From Epiperipatus broadwayi (Eukaryota > Onychophora > Udeonychophora > Euonychophora > Peripatidae): a stretch of DNA of 64,000 nucleotides. The first letter of the stretch is position 1, and each line of letters begins with the position of its first letter. A model generated the notes under the pieces. That model worked only from the letters and a program-made list of their open reading frames with translations, made no database searches and was not told the DNA's origin. Positions 1 to 14,968 of this stretch are shown one piece after another. The DNA is taken from positions 9,206,411-9,270,410 of the forward strand of contig JAQFVV010000013.1 in the NCBI GenBank assembly GCA_028023455.1. The letters run 5' to 3'. Position numbers and translations under genes: made by a program.

Positions 1-1500
1 TGATCAATTATGGAAAAGGACCAACAACAAGCTATGGCAAGTTCTCCTGGATGAATTAATGCTGACATATAAAACAGTTGACAAATGCATAACCCATAAA
101 TTAGTTAGGGCGAATGTTCACAAGTTTTAATACAATAGACATGAGTCAACGTTTACAACTGTAAATAATATGGAAATTGAAACTAAGAGAAGTTCTATGA
201 AAGTTTTCATATGCTACTGTTGTAAAGAAAAGTGTCATTTGAAGATTTGAAAATTCAAATGTGAAAAATGTCATACATATAGAAAAACTGGACACTTCTA
301 ATGTGTTTGTTATGCAAAGAATAAAAATAATAGTAAGAGGTATTTATGTGGGGAAGAATTAAAAAAAATTAGAAGTTAAAACAATAAATGATAGTGGTGT
401 GGAGTTGTCCTTAATACCACAAAAGGATTAGACAAAAATAATAATAAAGATTAAAAAAAACATTATTAATGAGAAAGTGGAGGTGATAACCACTAATATG
501 AATGGCAATGGGATTGAAATATTTGAAAAAGTAATAGTATCTGTCAAGTTGAAGTTTAAAGTAAAATTATTACCTTTTCACATTGTGAAGTGAGATCTTA
601 CTTCTATTAGGAAGGAACTGGTTTTGGACATAAGGAATTCAAATAGAAAAAACCAATAATGATTTTAAATGGTATTGCAAATCAGGAAAAAGTGACTTGG
701 CAGGTAAGAAATATAGTAACATTAAGAGTACAAAAGCTTCAGGGTGGACCAAACAGGAATTGAGAGACATATCGGACAGTTAAACATTGTGAAAACTGCC
801 AGTCTGCTGCTAACATGTTGCTGAAAAAATTAAAAGCATAAATTAAAGCAACTCACCCATAACAGAGACTTCATTATGATTATGCCGATTCCTTTAATGG
901 CAACATTGTTCTTGATACTTATAGACTCATATTCTAAGCAGACAGAATATAAACGTATTAAAAGTACAAGTGAGAAAAATACTATAAACATTATGATCAA
1001 AATAGTCTATGATAATGTAGCTGGTTTTTCATCCACTTTAATCAAAGACTTTTTTGCTACTAAAGTCATATACTATATATTGATACCACCATATGAAAAA
1101 GACCATATATCATTTGAAAAATGTGTTAAGTAAGATTTCATATAATGCTATTAATGAAGCTTTGACCAACAGTACTTTTCATAAACATTTCACTCTTTGT
1201 ATGTCTACTAAAAGAATGCCAGTTGAAATGCTAATACATCAGAAATTCTGAACACATATGTCAGAGTGCATCAAAGCAAAGCTATGTGGAGGAAAATTAT
1301 TACCAAGTTGGGGATGCTCTCTGGATATGAAACATTTTGAAAAACAAATGGCTTCCTGGAGCAATAACTAGAATTATATCAAAGCAATCAAGACAAGTTC
1401 AGATTTCTAATGGGAGACATATGAAAAGATGCATAAAACACTTAAAAAATTTGTTAGATTGAGATGTTATAGAAACTAAATGTTAATGCCCAATTATATG
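1..1500 (+). pseudogene. Decayed Ty3/gypsy retrotransposon gag-pol fragment
   Basis: Scattered pieces in several frames resemble K02A2.6-type Ty3/gypsy elements. Two adjacent zinc-knuckle-like segments (C-Y-C-C-K-E... and C-E-K-C-H-T-Y-R-K-T-G-H-F) lie near 210-310. An integrase zinc-finger remnant (HCENCQSAAN) lies near 787-817. The start of the DDE core, LILIDSYSKQTEYKRIKSTS, is at about 913-972. A G-D-A-L-W and K-W-L-P-G-A-I segment near 1308-1370 matches the integrase C-terminal domain. Stops and frameshifts occur throughout and the reverse transcriptase appears to be missing, so the copy is dead and internally deleted. The 5' end is outside the window. Confidence 0.72.
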
Positions 1501-2224
1501 CTTTATACAGATAGCTCTTCCATAAAACATGAGCATGCATATTCATGACTATAGTTGTTTGGATGTTTTGACCAATTAAAAGCAGTTAATCAACAAGGAT
1601 TTATCTGAGAAGAATAACTCTTCTAGCAAGTTAGAAACTTTATCTTTACCAGTAATATGTTTTCCCTCTTATGAACAGTCTTTGATGATACTGAGCAGCT
1701 AGAGGAAAGATATCTACCTCTAATAAGACCTGCCTGAGTTTATCAGAATCTATAAGAATGCAAAATTATTTTATGAAATAAGGACTGATTTTCTAAAATG
1801 AGTAGAGGAGTTGTATGTTTACAGTATAATAAAACAGTGAATGTGTGGATATATGTATACATATATATCAAGATGGTTGTAAGTAAAGATTTTATCTATT
1901 GTAGGTACCACTTTATACATATGAATAATTTATCCAACCCTAAGTTCCACCCTAGAAAATTTATTCATTGTTAATGTGCTGGACTTTCTTAATATATGCC
2001 AATTTATTTAGATTATTCAAAAGTTGCACCAATATAAAAGAGCAGATTATCTACTTAACTATATGCATGTGCAAGAAGTTCTGCAAAATAGACACAGAGA
2101 TATGAACTGTTTATGCATGTGTGTATAGAATTATTTACACATACATTGTTGAAGATGTTCTAAAAATATAGACTATCTTCTCAGAAGATTAATGTTTAAT
2201 TTTCATTCAGTTATATGTTTACAT
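1501..2224. other. 3' flank of the gypsy remnant, no gene seen
   Basis: AT-rich sequence without coding signal. It may include the 3' long terminal repeat of the preceding element, but no LTR ends could be fixed because the 5' copy is outside the window. Confidence 0.4.
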
Positions 2225-2740
2225 TTTTATTATTTATTATGAGTAAATAAACACTCACTAAGTTTTAACTGTGATGTTCTTTCATTTCTTATGGATGTGA
2301 CTTGGCTAATATTCTAACATACTTTCAGATACACAGCATATTGTATTAAAAGTTTATTCTTATCTTTGTTATTATGGAATGTTAACTTTGATGTTTTATA
2401 TATTTTTTAACATCAGAAGTGTATATTTATAGTTATTTATTTGTGTTATTTTATGTATTACACAGAAAAGTGACATTAATCCATGTAATGATTAATATAT
2501 TTTTATTATTTATTATGAATAAATAAACCTTCTCTAAGTTTTAATTGTATTGTTGTTTCATTTATTACGGATGTGACCTGGCTGGTATTCTAATTATTCT
2601 TGAGGTACACAGATTTTTTTAACATCATAAACAATCACCAATTGATATTATATATTTTATTAGTTGTATATTTATGGTTATTTTATGTATTACATGAAAA
2701 AGTAACATTAATCCACATAATGATCAATTTATATATATAT
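2225..2740 (+). repeat. Two tandem copies of a ~275-bp repeat
   Basis: The motif TTATTATTTATTATGA-(G/A)TAAATAAAC followed by CTAAGTTTTAA, a (C/T)GGATGTGAC(T/C)TGGCT segment, ACATCA and a run ending ACATTAATCCA occurs at about 2225-2495 and again at about 2500-2740. Similarity extends through most of the unit with small insertions. Each copy carries an AATAAA. These could be remnants of LTR sequence from the gypsy element just upstream or an independent tandem duplication. Confidence 0.65.
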
Positions 2741-3659
2741 TGTACCCTTTTGTTTAAGTCTGAATAAATTGTTTTATCAATTTTACTAAAAATTTTAAAT
2801 GTAAGATGTATTTTAGTGGTATTATGTCAATGTGATGCTGACAATTTTTAAAAAAAGTCTAATTAAAGTAAAATAAGGATATTTAATGAATAGAATTATG
2901 CTAATATTTGAAAAACAGTCAAATAAGGCTGAATTGTAATATTATACGGTTGGGAAAACTGGCCATGATAAATACTGCATTAATAAGTCTTGTAAATAAA
3001 TGTTTAAAGCTAAATTTTAAAAGTAATAACTTAAAGTTAAATAGTATATTTTAGTAATAAAAAATTATATTTAATAATTGAATTTAAAATCATTTATTTA
3101 AAGGTAGTATTGTGGTAGAGAAATGGGTATTCAATTTTGTAATATTAAAATTATTATTTTAAAATTTGTTATATTATTATTTTTATATATTTTTTTACAA
3201 TTAAATTATTTGTTTTGTTTCCAGATAAATTTGATGCATTCTGTCTGGGTTGTAAGTCATGTGACATGTAGATATCCATACACGTATGCTTACAAGTTTT
3301 TTAATAAAGTTGCAAAACTGCTTTAAAATTCTACTATTGGATTGAAATATTATATTTGTCTACCACAAGATAAAAGTAAAATTAGTTAGTATAAAGTATT
3401 AAATTGGGTTTTTTGTTTTAAAAATGAATATAGTGAATAAAAATTAGATTTTTATTTTGCTTGGGAAAATAGATAGATTAAAAACTAAAAGTGAGATAAA
3501 GTAATAAGATATTATTTTTTAAGGTGTTTAGTTGATTTAAATAAAATATAAAAATTAATTTGGAACTAAATAATGTAATAATTAATAAATATTAGATGAG
3601 TCATTATTTATTTTTAATTTTGATTCTGCACTTTTGGCTAGACATGTAAATTAGGCTAT
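2741..3659. other. AT-rich intronic DNA, nothing recognised
   Basis: No coding, RNA or repeat signal recognised beyond simple A/T runs. Under the gene model this is DNAH2 intron. Confidence 0.5.
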
Positions 3660-3770
3660 CAGGTGAATGTCCAATCAACCAATCAAGTGGTTAATTTATT
3701 TCGGTATAAAAGCCGATGCTCAAATTTTTTTCGGGATGCTTTCTGTTAGTTAAGTGCCATCTAAAACAGC
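3660..3770 (+). promoter_or_regulatory. Promoter-like patch: clustered CCAAT boxes and TATAAAA
   Basis: Two CCAAT motifs (in CCAATCAACCAATCAA) lie about 30 bp upstream of GGTATAAAAGCCG, followed by an unusually CG-containing stretch. The spacing is that of a core promoter. No coding frame follows, so this may be the promoter of an old LTR or of a non-coding transcript rather than of a gene. No LTR ends were found. Confidence 0.35.
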
Positions 3771-6700
3771 CAAGTGTAATGTTATTAAGTCAATTTAGTG
3801 CTATAACAGCTCTCTTAATAATTTACCATTTCGAAAAGAGAGTATTTAAATAAACTATAAAATTGTGCAGTATAAATATGCAGTCTTAAATAATTAGAAT
3901 TCCTTATGGACCGTTCAACTTTAACATTGGATAATTATGGAAGTACCACGTTTAAATACCTATTTGTATAAAAAATAATTTCAATTAAAAATATAATTGT
4001 AGCAATGTTAACTAAAGTAAATAATTTGTTGGTAAAGTTAACATGTTGGACATCATATGTAGAATTAAAAGGAAGGGTTCATAAGAAATTAAAAAAGTAT
4101 AAAAATACCTTTTATTTGGAAAGATAATTTTTGTAAGAGACTGTAAAAATAATATGGTAAAAAAAAGAAAAGAAAATAAATTGTAAAAACTTTCGATAAT
4201 TTTAAAAATAGATATTTTTTTTTAAAAAATGCAGAAAATACTTATTTCAGAAGAGAGTATTTGTAATAATTTATTTGAAACTGTCTTTAAATAAAAGATG
4301 GAAAAGTACAGATAGTTATTAGAATATCTGATGTATTAAGTCTTTACTGTTTTAAAAGACTATATGCATTTAATAACTTTTGAAAACCAATAATTTTGAA
4401 AATATTAATGGAAAATAAATACCTTTAGACAGATAAGAAAATGTCCTGATATTAAATTCTGTATGTTGGCTATACAGACAGATTAAAAAATTGATTTATT
4501 GAAATATTTTTAAAAATACGCACTAATTATATACAGACGCCTGAATTAGTATCACCATGTCAAAGACACCAAGAGCCATCAGAGGATCCTAGAGAAGTAA
4601 TATAACTTTGGAGAATTATTTTTTATATTATAGTTGAAATTTCCTTCAATAATCACTGTTTGAATAATAGAGACAATAGGCTATCATTTCTTATAAACTC
4701 TCAAAAACATGTCAATGATTATTTTTACTAAGAAATCTGGATTCTTTAAAGTCGACTTGTTTTATTTTCATTATTGTTTTTTTTTTTAAAAAAGATGTTC
4801 ATCTTATTTTCTGTTGGAACCATCTGAGCATGTGCCACATAGTGGAGAAAAATTGTCATCGTTAAGTGTGAAGACAATATCATAGTAACAAGCGCTTGGG
4901 AGTTTCAATACACAGGAGAAAGAAAGGAACTTTTTATTTTGAACATTTATCACTGGAGTTTATATATATATTTGATTTATTTAACTAACATTAATCTTAA
5001 ATTTCTTATTTATTTATTAGGAATAGGAAAGGTACATAAAAATTAATTACTTACTAATATAATGCTTTAATTTTATAAAGGATGTTTAATAATTTTAAAG
5101 CTTAATATTTTGAGTATAATAGTATTGAATGAATATTACATTATTATTTTTTTTATTAATTTGTGAACCAAGAGGACGTCAATTAAGTGATCAATGAGTA
5201 GAAATATCACTTAGAGTAATAGTTGTAGAATATTAATAATTTTAAGATGTATTTTTTTCTTTAGATGGTCAAAGTATTATGTAATTTTGTATGAATGTAT
5301 GAGTATGTGTAAATACATTGTACATGCATAAAACTTATAGAAATTTGTATTTTAAAATATGCATACTTTTATTTTACATTACAAATCTATTATAACTTAA
5401 TGAGGAATATAATTATATGATTCTTTCATAACTGAACTTTAGTATTTCTTTTAAATGGTTTAAGTGTTGATTTATTATATTGACACCAGTCATTTTGTAT
5501 TTTGTTCACAAATTATCAAGGAAGTGAATTAATCTTTTCTTATTGAACAGTTTGGACCATTATCTTTATATGTGAATTTATTTATGTTTTTTTAGAAGTA
5601 TATTGTAAGAATTTTTTTTGACGATGTATAGTGATAAGTCTATAGAGTAATTTTAAAAGGTAGTGACTTTGGAAGTAAGTTAAAATAAAATCAAAGTGAT
5701 GCTTAAATGTAGCATTTATTATTATGGGAATAGAAATAATATATATGATCTTTGTAATTATGTAAGTATAGATAACAAAGCCCTTAACTTATATATTTTC
5801 TTGGCAGTTTTTTCCTTTGATTGAATATTGATGATCTGGTAAGCTGAATAATAGCTAGGACATTGTTATTTAGTGGAGGTTATTAGACAGATAGTCATGC
5901 TCTCTTTTTTTATACCTGTTACCATGATGACTATCTGATATACGTACTATTGAGTTGATATTCTAGTTTATCCCTTATACCTATGCATCTGTTCGCTATC
6001 ACGATTTCTATATAGTACATTGTACCGAATTGTATTTTTAGACAGAGAATGTTGAATAATTTTGGGATTGGGGAATCATTATTGGAATAGGATAAGAAAG
6101 GTTTTTTACTTTGGATGATGTGAAAGATCAATTCAAGTGAGGTTAAGAATAAAAGTTAAATAAGGAAAAGAATCACAAAATATTTTCTTATATATTTTAA
6201 TAGACTAATTTTGTGAAAGTATGTAATTGAGAAGTAAAATTTGTTTTGCAAAATTGTTGAACAACTTTAAGTATTTTTTTAAAAAATCTATGTATTGCAC
6301 ATTTTAATAAATGATATATTGTAATAGAACAGCATAGGAATGAGTCAAATAGTTATATATTTGAGAAGTACTACTCGGTGTTAAGGAGCTACATCAACAC
6401 ATACATCTATTTTATATTAGATTAATACTCATTAGAAGATATAATGTATGACAACTATGTTATAATGGAATCCACTCATAGTAGTATTTAACTGGAATAA
6501 ATATATATATATTTTTTGTAGTTGGTATTTTTTTTTTTAGGTTTTCCATAATTGATGTATATTTTAATGAAAATGTATTGCAATGATATTTAATAGCAAA
6601 TGATATTTAAAATGTTATGTAGGTCCTTGAATACTATTAATTGTTATTTAAAATTCTGATAGATGTCTAAAATAGCTAAATAATTTGGGTAATGGACATT

Positions 6701-8430
6701 GTAATGATACAAGATTCAATTTTTTTTTTTGGAATGTAAATATTGTAAATAAGTTTATTAGTTAAAGTTACTGTAATAAAATTTGTTAAATTTGTTTTAT
6801 AAAATTATGTGTCGAATCAATTATTTTATATCACAACATACGACAACAGATAATTTGAATTAAAACATAATATTTGCACATTATACATAAGATTATTATT
6901 TAAGAATTAGAATATTTTCTTAATATGATTTTTAAGAAATTTTATTAACATTATCATACTATTATTACTATGGTCATAAGATAATTAAAGTATATTACAC
7001 ATGATTATAATATTATCCATTGCCACATATTCTCAAATTATAAGATTCTACCATATGTTTTATTTAAGATGTCATGTGAAGATTAAAAGTTATGTTATAT
7101 TATTGACTTCTTATTATTATTAATGATTATTACTATAATAAGAAAAATAGATAAGATTAAATTATACATTGAAGATTATTAGTATTATTTATTTATTATT
7201 ATTATAAGTTAAGTGTACTTAGGAGTGATATTAAATCCCTTATCATGCTTAGCTACAGGAATCTTAAATGCCTAGAATCAGTTTTAAAGAACCTGAGATT
7301 ATTTTAGTTAGATTATTTTGAAATAAGAGATTAAGATTTATTTATTAGTATTATCTTAGTTAATTAATTATTGTTAAAGACATAAGAGTGCTATAAATTT
7401 ATTATTTGAGGTGATGAAAGAAGGAATAGTATTCTTATGCCATTGAGGTAGTATCCTGTGGGATGTTGGCTCAATGTAATTCATATTGCCACTTGTAAGC
7501 TCACTTTGTAGTCTCATGATTTAGTAAATATTTTATCTATATAGTTTATAATGTCAAACCATATTATTATCTTATTAATTATAACTAGTTTAATAAGATA
7601 CAGTATTGTAGAATATCTTTATTATCAATTAGACATATTTTAGCCGAGCATAACTATTTATCTGAGCTAGTCCCATTTTATTATACTATTTATATTTGCT
7701 GAAAGTGAGGGTACTATATATATATATATATATCTGACACATCATAATAAAAGAATTATGCTAAAAAATAATTAAATGACCAGAAAATGTGAGCTATGGG
7801 AAGTACTAGAAAGATAGCAAAGAAATGAAATTGTTCAAAATAATAACATTCTCTTAGATATATTAATGCTATATTAAAAAACCCAAAAAGCTCAACTTTA
7901 TTATAACTCTTTCCATATATATATATATTGTATCACTAATGGATAGTGCTCCATGAAAAATCATGTTTACAATTATTAAAAATAAAATATTTTCATAAAT
8001 AATGCAAAAAGTTTTAAAATTGATAATGAACAATAAAATCACTGTCAGTAAATGAGTGAAGTGAAAACATCTCATTTAAAGAAATAGCTAAAAGCTTAAT
8101 AAAAGGAAGTTTAATGTAGAAGTTTAAAGAGTTTTTTTTATTATTAGTTTAAAACAATTTGCTAAACGTCAGTAGTAAAGTTTTACAAATTAAGTAAGTC
8201 GAAAGGGAAGTAAATTTAACTTAGCAAAAAGTAAACTGCTAAAGAAAAAAAGAGAAATCTTAAACCTAAAAACTAAAAAAAAATCTATCTTTTCATTTAT
8301 TTAAAGAAATGAAAATATATGTGCACGTAAATAACAAATTGATTGTAAACATAAAGAAATAATAAAATGTGTGCGTATTGAAAATTTAAAGTATGAAAGG
8401 ATTGTATACACTCATAAGCTATATAAAAAC
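3771..8430. other. Long AT-rich intronic DNA, nothing recognised
   Basis: Read on both strands without finding a conserved protein fragment, RNA gene or long repeat. It contains small (AT)n tracts (for example 7715-7732 and 7916-7928) and many short A or T runs. The few open frames are low-complexity chance frames. Confidence 0.5.
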
Positions 8431-8440
8431 AGAATTAACA

Positions 8441-8510
8441 GTGGCTACTAATTAAAATCCATAAACAACAGGGATTAGCAATGACTACTAATTAAAATCC
8501 ATAAACAGAA
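8441..8510 (+). repeat. Short tandem duplication, ~40-bp unit
   Basis: A unit containing GACTACTAATTAAAATCC and ATAAACA (first copy GGCTACTA...) occurs twice with a 40-bp period. Confidence 0.7.
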
Positions 8511-8599
8511 GGATTAATTAAAAGGCATCTCAAGAATTTAATCAAAAGCAGTGAACGAATTTCAACAATGAAAATAACTGGCAGGTTTAAAAACTAATT

Positions 8600-8960
8600 A
8601 AAGAAATGACAAGGTCACCATATAAATAGGGCTGAAAATTTCATCAGAGTTAGTCATACACATATCTAGAATCAGTCATCCAGTCATATGTTATATATAG
8701 TTTAAAGACAATGCAGTGTTAAGATGAGAGTCGGAACATGTGGCCAGCTCCAGCCTCAGTCCGAAAGAACATCAGCTGTCTTCCAGATAGAAATAATGAC
8801 TGTCTAAAAATTTGAAGCCACCTGGAATGTCTAACTTCCTGAAATAAAAGAAGCATGAAATAGCAATAATTAGAAACTCAACAGAAGCCTAAAATCCAAC
8901 TGGTTGGTAAAAACACACATGAAGTAGCAAACAACAAAAAGCCACAATGTCTAAAATCCT
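8600..8960 (+). promoter_or_regulatory. TATA-containing, relatively GC-rich patch, possible LTR remnant
   Basis: CCATATAAATAGGGCTG is a good TATA box followed by a CAG/GTC-rich non-coding stretch that is visibly less AT-rich than its surroundings. The layout resembles a retroelement LTR promoter. No matching second LTR was found in the window, so the call is tentative. Confidence 0.3.
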
Positions 8961-10506
8961 ATAGGTAATAAATAACATTTTCTTATTCCAATTCTGATTT
9001 TAATTTAAGTAGCCATTGTAATCTTGAAGCCTCCCAAAGTCAGTTAATAAATGAACTCTATAGCATGCATAAAATGAACTATTGATGTGCGTGTTTGAAT
9101 GCTTTTAATTATTATAATACTTTATGTTAAATTACATTACTATTGTAAGTCTTATTATAATATGTGTGTGCCTGAGATACTATAAATTATTGTTTATATT
9201 TAATTAAAAAAATTTATAAAATTAGCTTACAAATTTAATTACACCTTTTATTTAAAATAAATTATTCTATATATTAGTATTTGTCAGTCAATTCTTTTAC
9301 TCATAACACTAATTAAAACAGAAATTTATTATATTATTCTTTTGATTGAGCTAGCTGGGATTTCTTAGGCACTGAATTAGTTTGCCATCATTCAGGGCAC
9401 ATTAGTTGCTTTTATAATTAACTGGCTCCTGGAGTTTACTCCAATACAAAAAAGTGCTTTGAATGATAGATGTTGAATTTTGCAGCAAGAAGATCGGGGG
9501 CCTTGAAATGTAATCGTAGTTATGTATCTTATATATAGATCCGGCTTGGTCACAAGTACCCTCTGGGTATTATGCTTCTCTGCCTAAGGGGACTGGTATG
9601 GAGCAATACTTAAATTTCAGTGGAGTAAATTGAATTTATAATAAATTGTATCATACTTTTTCTTCTGTATAAAAGTAAGTCTTACAATTTTGCTTTCACA
9701 CATTTCTATTTTATTAAAAAGTAAAAAATTCATGCTAGATTCTGTTTCCTATTCGATCTACTATCCCACTCGGTTCAATATATATATAAATTCAGTGTTC
9801 TTAAACAAGGGAAATATGAATTCTATTCCATGAAAGTGAGAACTCATGGTTTCCCACCATCACCAGTGATCAGGTATATATGTATTGATTCCAATAAATG
9901 TATCAATGATTAAAAACTATGTACCATTAAACACATACTAAAATACCCACTTGTCTACAAACATTCAGTCACAATATATTTAAGTAAATAATTGAATGTA
10001 GCATGCATAATTAATTGAGTGTATAATGCATTCCTCTAAAGTTTTTTATAAATCCAGACTTGTTATCTTGTGAAAATGTCCTACACTAATTATTGTTGCT
10101 GTTCATTATTTTCTGTAAGAAACTTAAGCTTGTCAGATGAGTTGGTGATTTGGAACATCTGAATTTTCACAAAGAAATAATAGTCATAATGATTTCTCTA
10201 TATGATTTAATTATGATCAGTTTGATTTTAAAGCTAAAATACTTTATCATTGATTGTATATATACTCAACTCATCCATTCATTAATATTCATATTTCATA
10301 ATAAACGGAGGAGAGTTTATATTCATAATAAAACTCAATGGATCACAAATAAGATAATATAAAAAATAAATATGTACTTAATGTGCCATTCACTCCTTTA
10401 AACTTTATCAAAAATCCAGAATTGCTGCCTTATAAAAAAATGTATATGACAAATAAGAATAAATATTTAAATAAATGTAATTCCAATTAAATACTTAAAA
10501 TCTTAC
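8961..10506. other. Intronic DNA upstream (in + coordinates) of exon h
   Basis: No coding exon was found although the next DNAH2 exon must lie on this side. A less AT-rich block at about 9340-9620 shows no recognisable protein or RNA. Confidence 0.5.
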
Positions 10507-10648
10507 CTAACTGCTTTTTGGCTTCAGACCAGGAAGGTTCATTACCTCTAAGAATCATTACAGCTTCTAAAACTTTTTCAACAAGATTTGGAGGTTTACC
10601 ATATGATTTAATTTCAGTAAGGTCCTTTTTATTGAGAGCTTCTAAGGC
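10507..10648 (-). CDS. DNAH2: DNAH2-like exon h: start of microtubule-binding domain
   Basis: This 142-bp exon follows ATTAG and ends one base into a codon at GTAAGA. It reads ALEALNKKDLTEIKSYGKPP then NLVEKVLEAVMILRGNEPSW and SEAKKQL. The L-N-K-K-D-x-x-E-I-K-S-Y-x-x-P-P motif marks the entry into the microtubule-binding head, and A-V-M-I-L-R-G is its first helix. The next exon (expected to begin with a short stretch leading to N-F) was not found in the remaining 10.5 kb, so this intron probably exceeds the window. Confidence 0.93.
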
Positions 10649-10724
10649 CTAATTTTTATCAGAACATTTTAATTTTAAATAAATCAAAAAATTTAACAAA
10701 ATTCAAATATTAAATGTGAATTAC
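10649..10724 (-). other. 76-bp intron between exons g and h
   Basis: This short intron has a GTAATTC donor and a TTATCAG/ATTAG-type acceptor. It is very AT-rich, in a gene whose other introns in this window are 3.4 to 12.1 kb. No inserted element is visible in it. Confidence 0.88.
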
Positions 10725-10841
10725 CTGTTTAGCCTCTTCTAGAGCTGGTAAGACTTCAGATAGTTCAGCTAAAGCAATGTCTGCCATTTTCTGACAAGCA
10801 ATTTCCTCTTCAGTAATTCTTTCCTTTCTTGCAGAAACAGA
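10725..10841 (-). CDS. DNAH2: DNAH2-like exon g: distal stalk coiled coil
   Basis: This 117-bp, 39-codon exon is in phase 0 at both ends. The translation SVSARKERITEEEIACQKMA then DIALAELSEVLPALEEAKQ fits the upper part of stalk helix 1, with L-P-A-L-E-E-A as the family anchor. Starting at TCT aligns with no gap after the QQM of the previous exon. The acceptor is unusual: the pyrimidine tract is separated from the AG by a run of about a dozen adenines. A GTAATT donor leads into a 76-bp intron. Confidence 0.9.
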
Positions 10842-10988
10842 CTTTTTTTTTTTTTTAAAAAAAAAAGACAATAACTTTTTAGCAAGCTATTTGTATTTGT
10901 TATCCCTTTCTTATACCAAAATTCTAAACAAATCTTATTTTTTTTAAACTGTTCTAATTATTATATAAATAGTAATAATTTTATACAT

Positions 10989-11077
10989 GTCTTGCGTTGT
11001 TAGCCGAGAGGTATCGCAGCCGCCATGCAAACAAGTAGTTGGTTGCAGACGGTGCTATGACATATAAAAAAAATTTT
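10989..11077 (+). mobile_element. tRNA-derived SINE copy, B box deleted
   Basis: The sequence GTTAGCCGAGAGGTATCGCA carries a tRNA-type A box and is about 90% identical to the SINE at 33.5 kb. Twenty-odd bases including the B box (GGTTCGCATCC in the other copy) are missing between GCAGAC and TGCTATGACATAT. The copy ends in an A run. Short flanking duplications (TTTTATACAT at about 10979-10988 and 11078-11087) mark insertion. It lies in the 12.1-kb intron of DNAH2. Confidence 0.75.
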
Positions 11078-11746
11078 TTTTATACATAATGAAACAAATT
11101 TCACATTAATAAATTTTTTTTATAATACATGTTGAAATTAGAATAGAATAAAAATTATATCTCACTTACAAGAGAGGTATTGTAGTGTAAAATAGACTTT
11201 AAAAATGCATAATTTTAATTTATATATTGTATTTTTATTTTATTTTTACATTAAAAAAAACAAACCCCTGATTACATTTAAATTTGATTACTATTATAAT
11301 AACTTTTTTGAAATTTTTAAGATTCTAGAATATTTTAAAAAAAAGTTTAGAAAAGGCATAATACAATGTATATATGCAGATATCTCACATAATGATCCCC
11401 TTCTTGATATTACATTTGACATGTACCTTGTCTCATAGAGGTCTCCCCACCAATTACACTTGACCTCGTATTACACTTAATGTGCAGAAGGCAGAAAATA
11501 TACAAGATGTTATCCTTTGACATGCAGAAGGTGTTTCACAGCAAAATCCCCTTCTTTGGTAATATCCTATTTAGAAGACCATTGCCCAGAGATTGCATAT
11601 TATTGTCACAATTTATTGTAACAGTAAATATTTTAATTTTATTCGTAAAAAAATGCTTTGCCACTTGTAAATAAAAAAAACAATTTCTTAAAATATTTAA
11701 ATATAGTATGTGTGAATTATGTAGTCATTAATATCCTATCATCAGG

Positions 11747-11815
11747 GCTGGAGGAAGGGTTGTGAGTGCCCTTAGGCAAAGCAATATTTGGTGTACCCCC
11801 TCAAAAAAAATAAAA
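11747..11815 (+). mobile_element. Possible hAT-type terminal sequence
   Basis: CAGGGCTGGAGGAAGGGTTG followed by GTGCCCTTAGGCAAAG resembles the CAGGGC...GCCCTNGGC termini of many hAT transposons. No matching inverted end or transposase was found nearby, so this could be a solitary end of a decayed element. Confidence 0.3.

Positions 11816-14968
<3,153 letters not shown>

Noticed and set aside
5931-6131. 66-codon minus-strand frame as the missing next DNAH2 exon
   Set aside because: No dynein motif and no flanking splice sites in the required phase.
8441-8510. CRISPR-like direct repeat
   Set aside because: Only two copies in a eukaryotic intron; simple tandem duplication.
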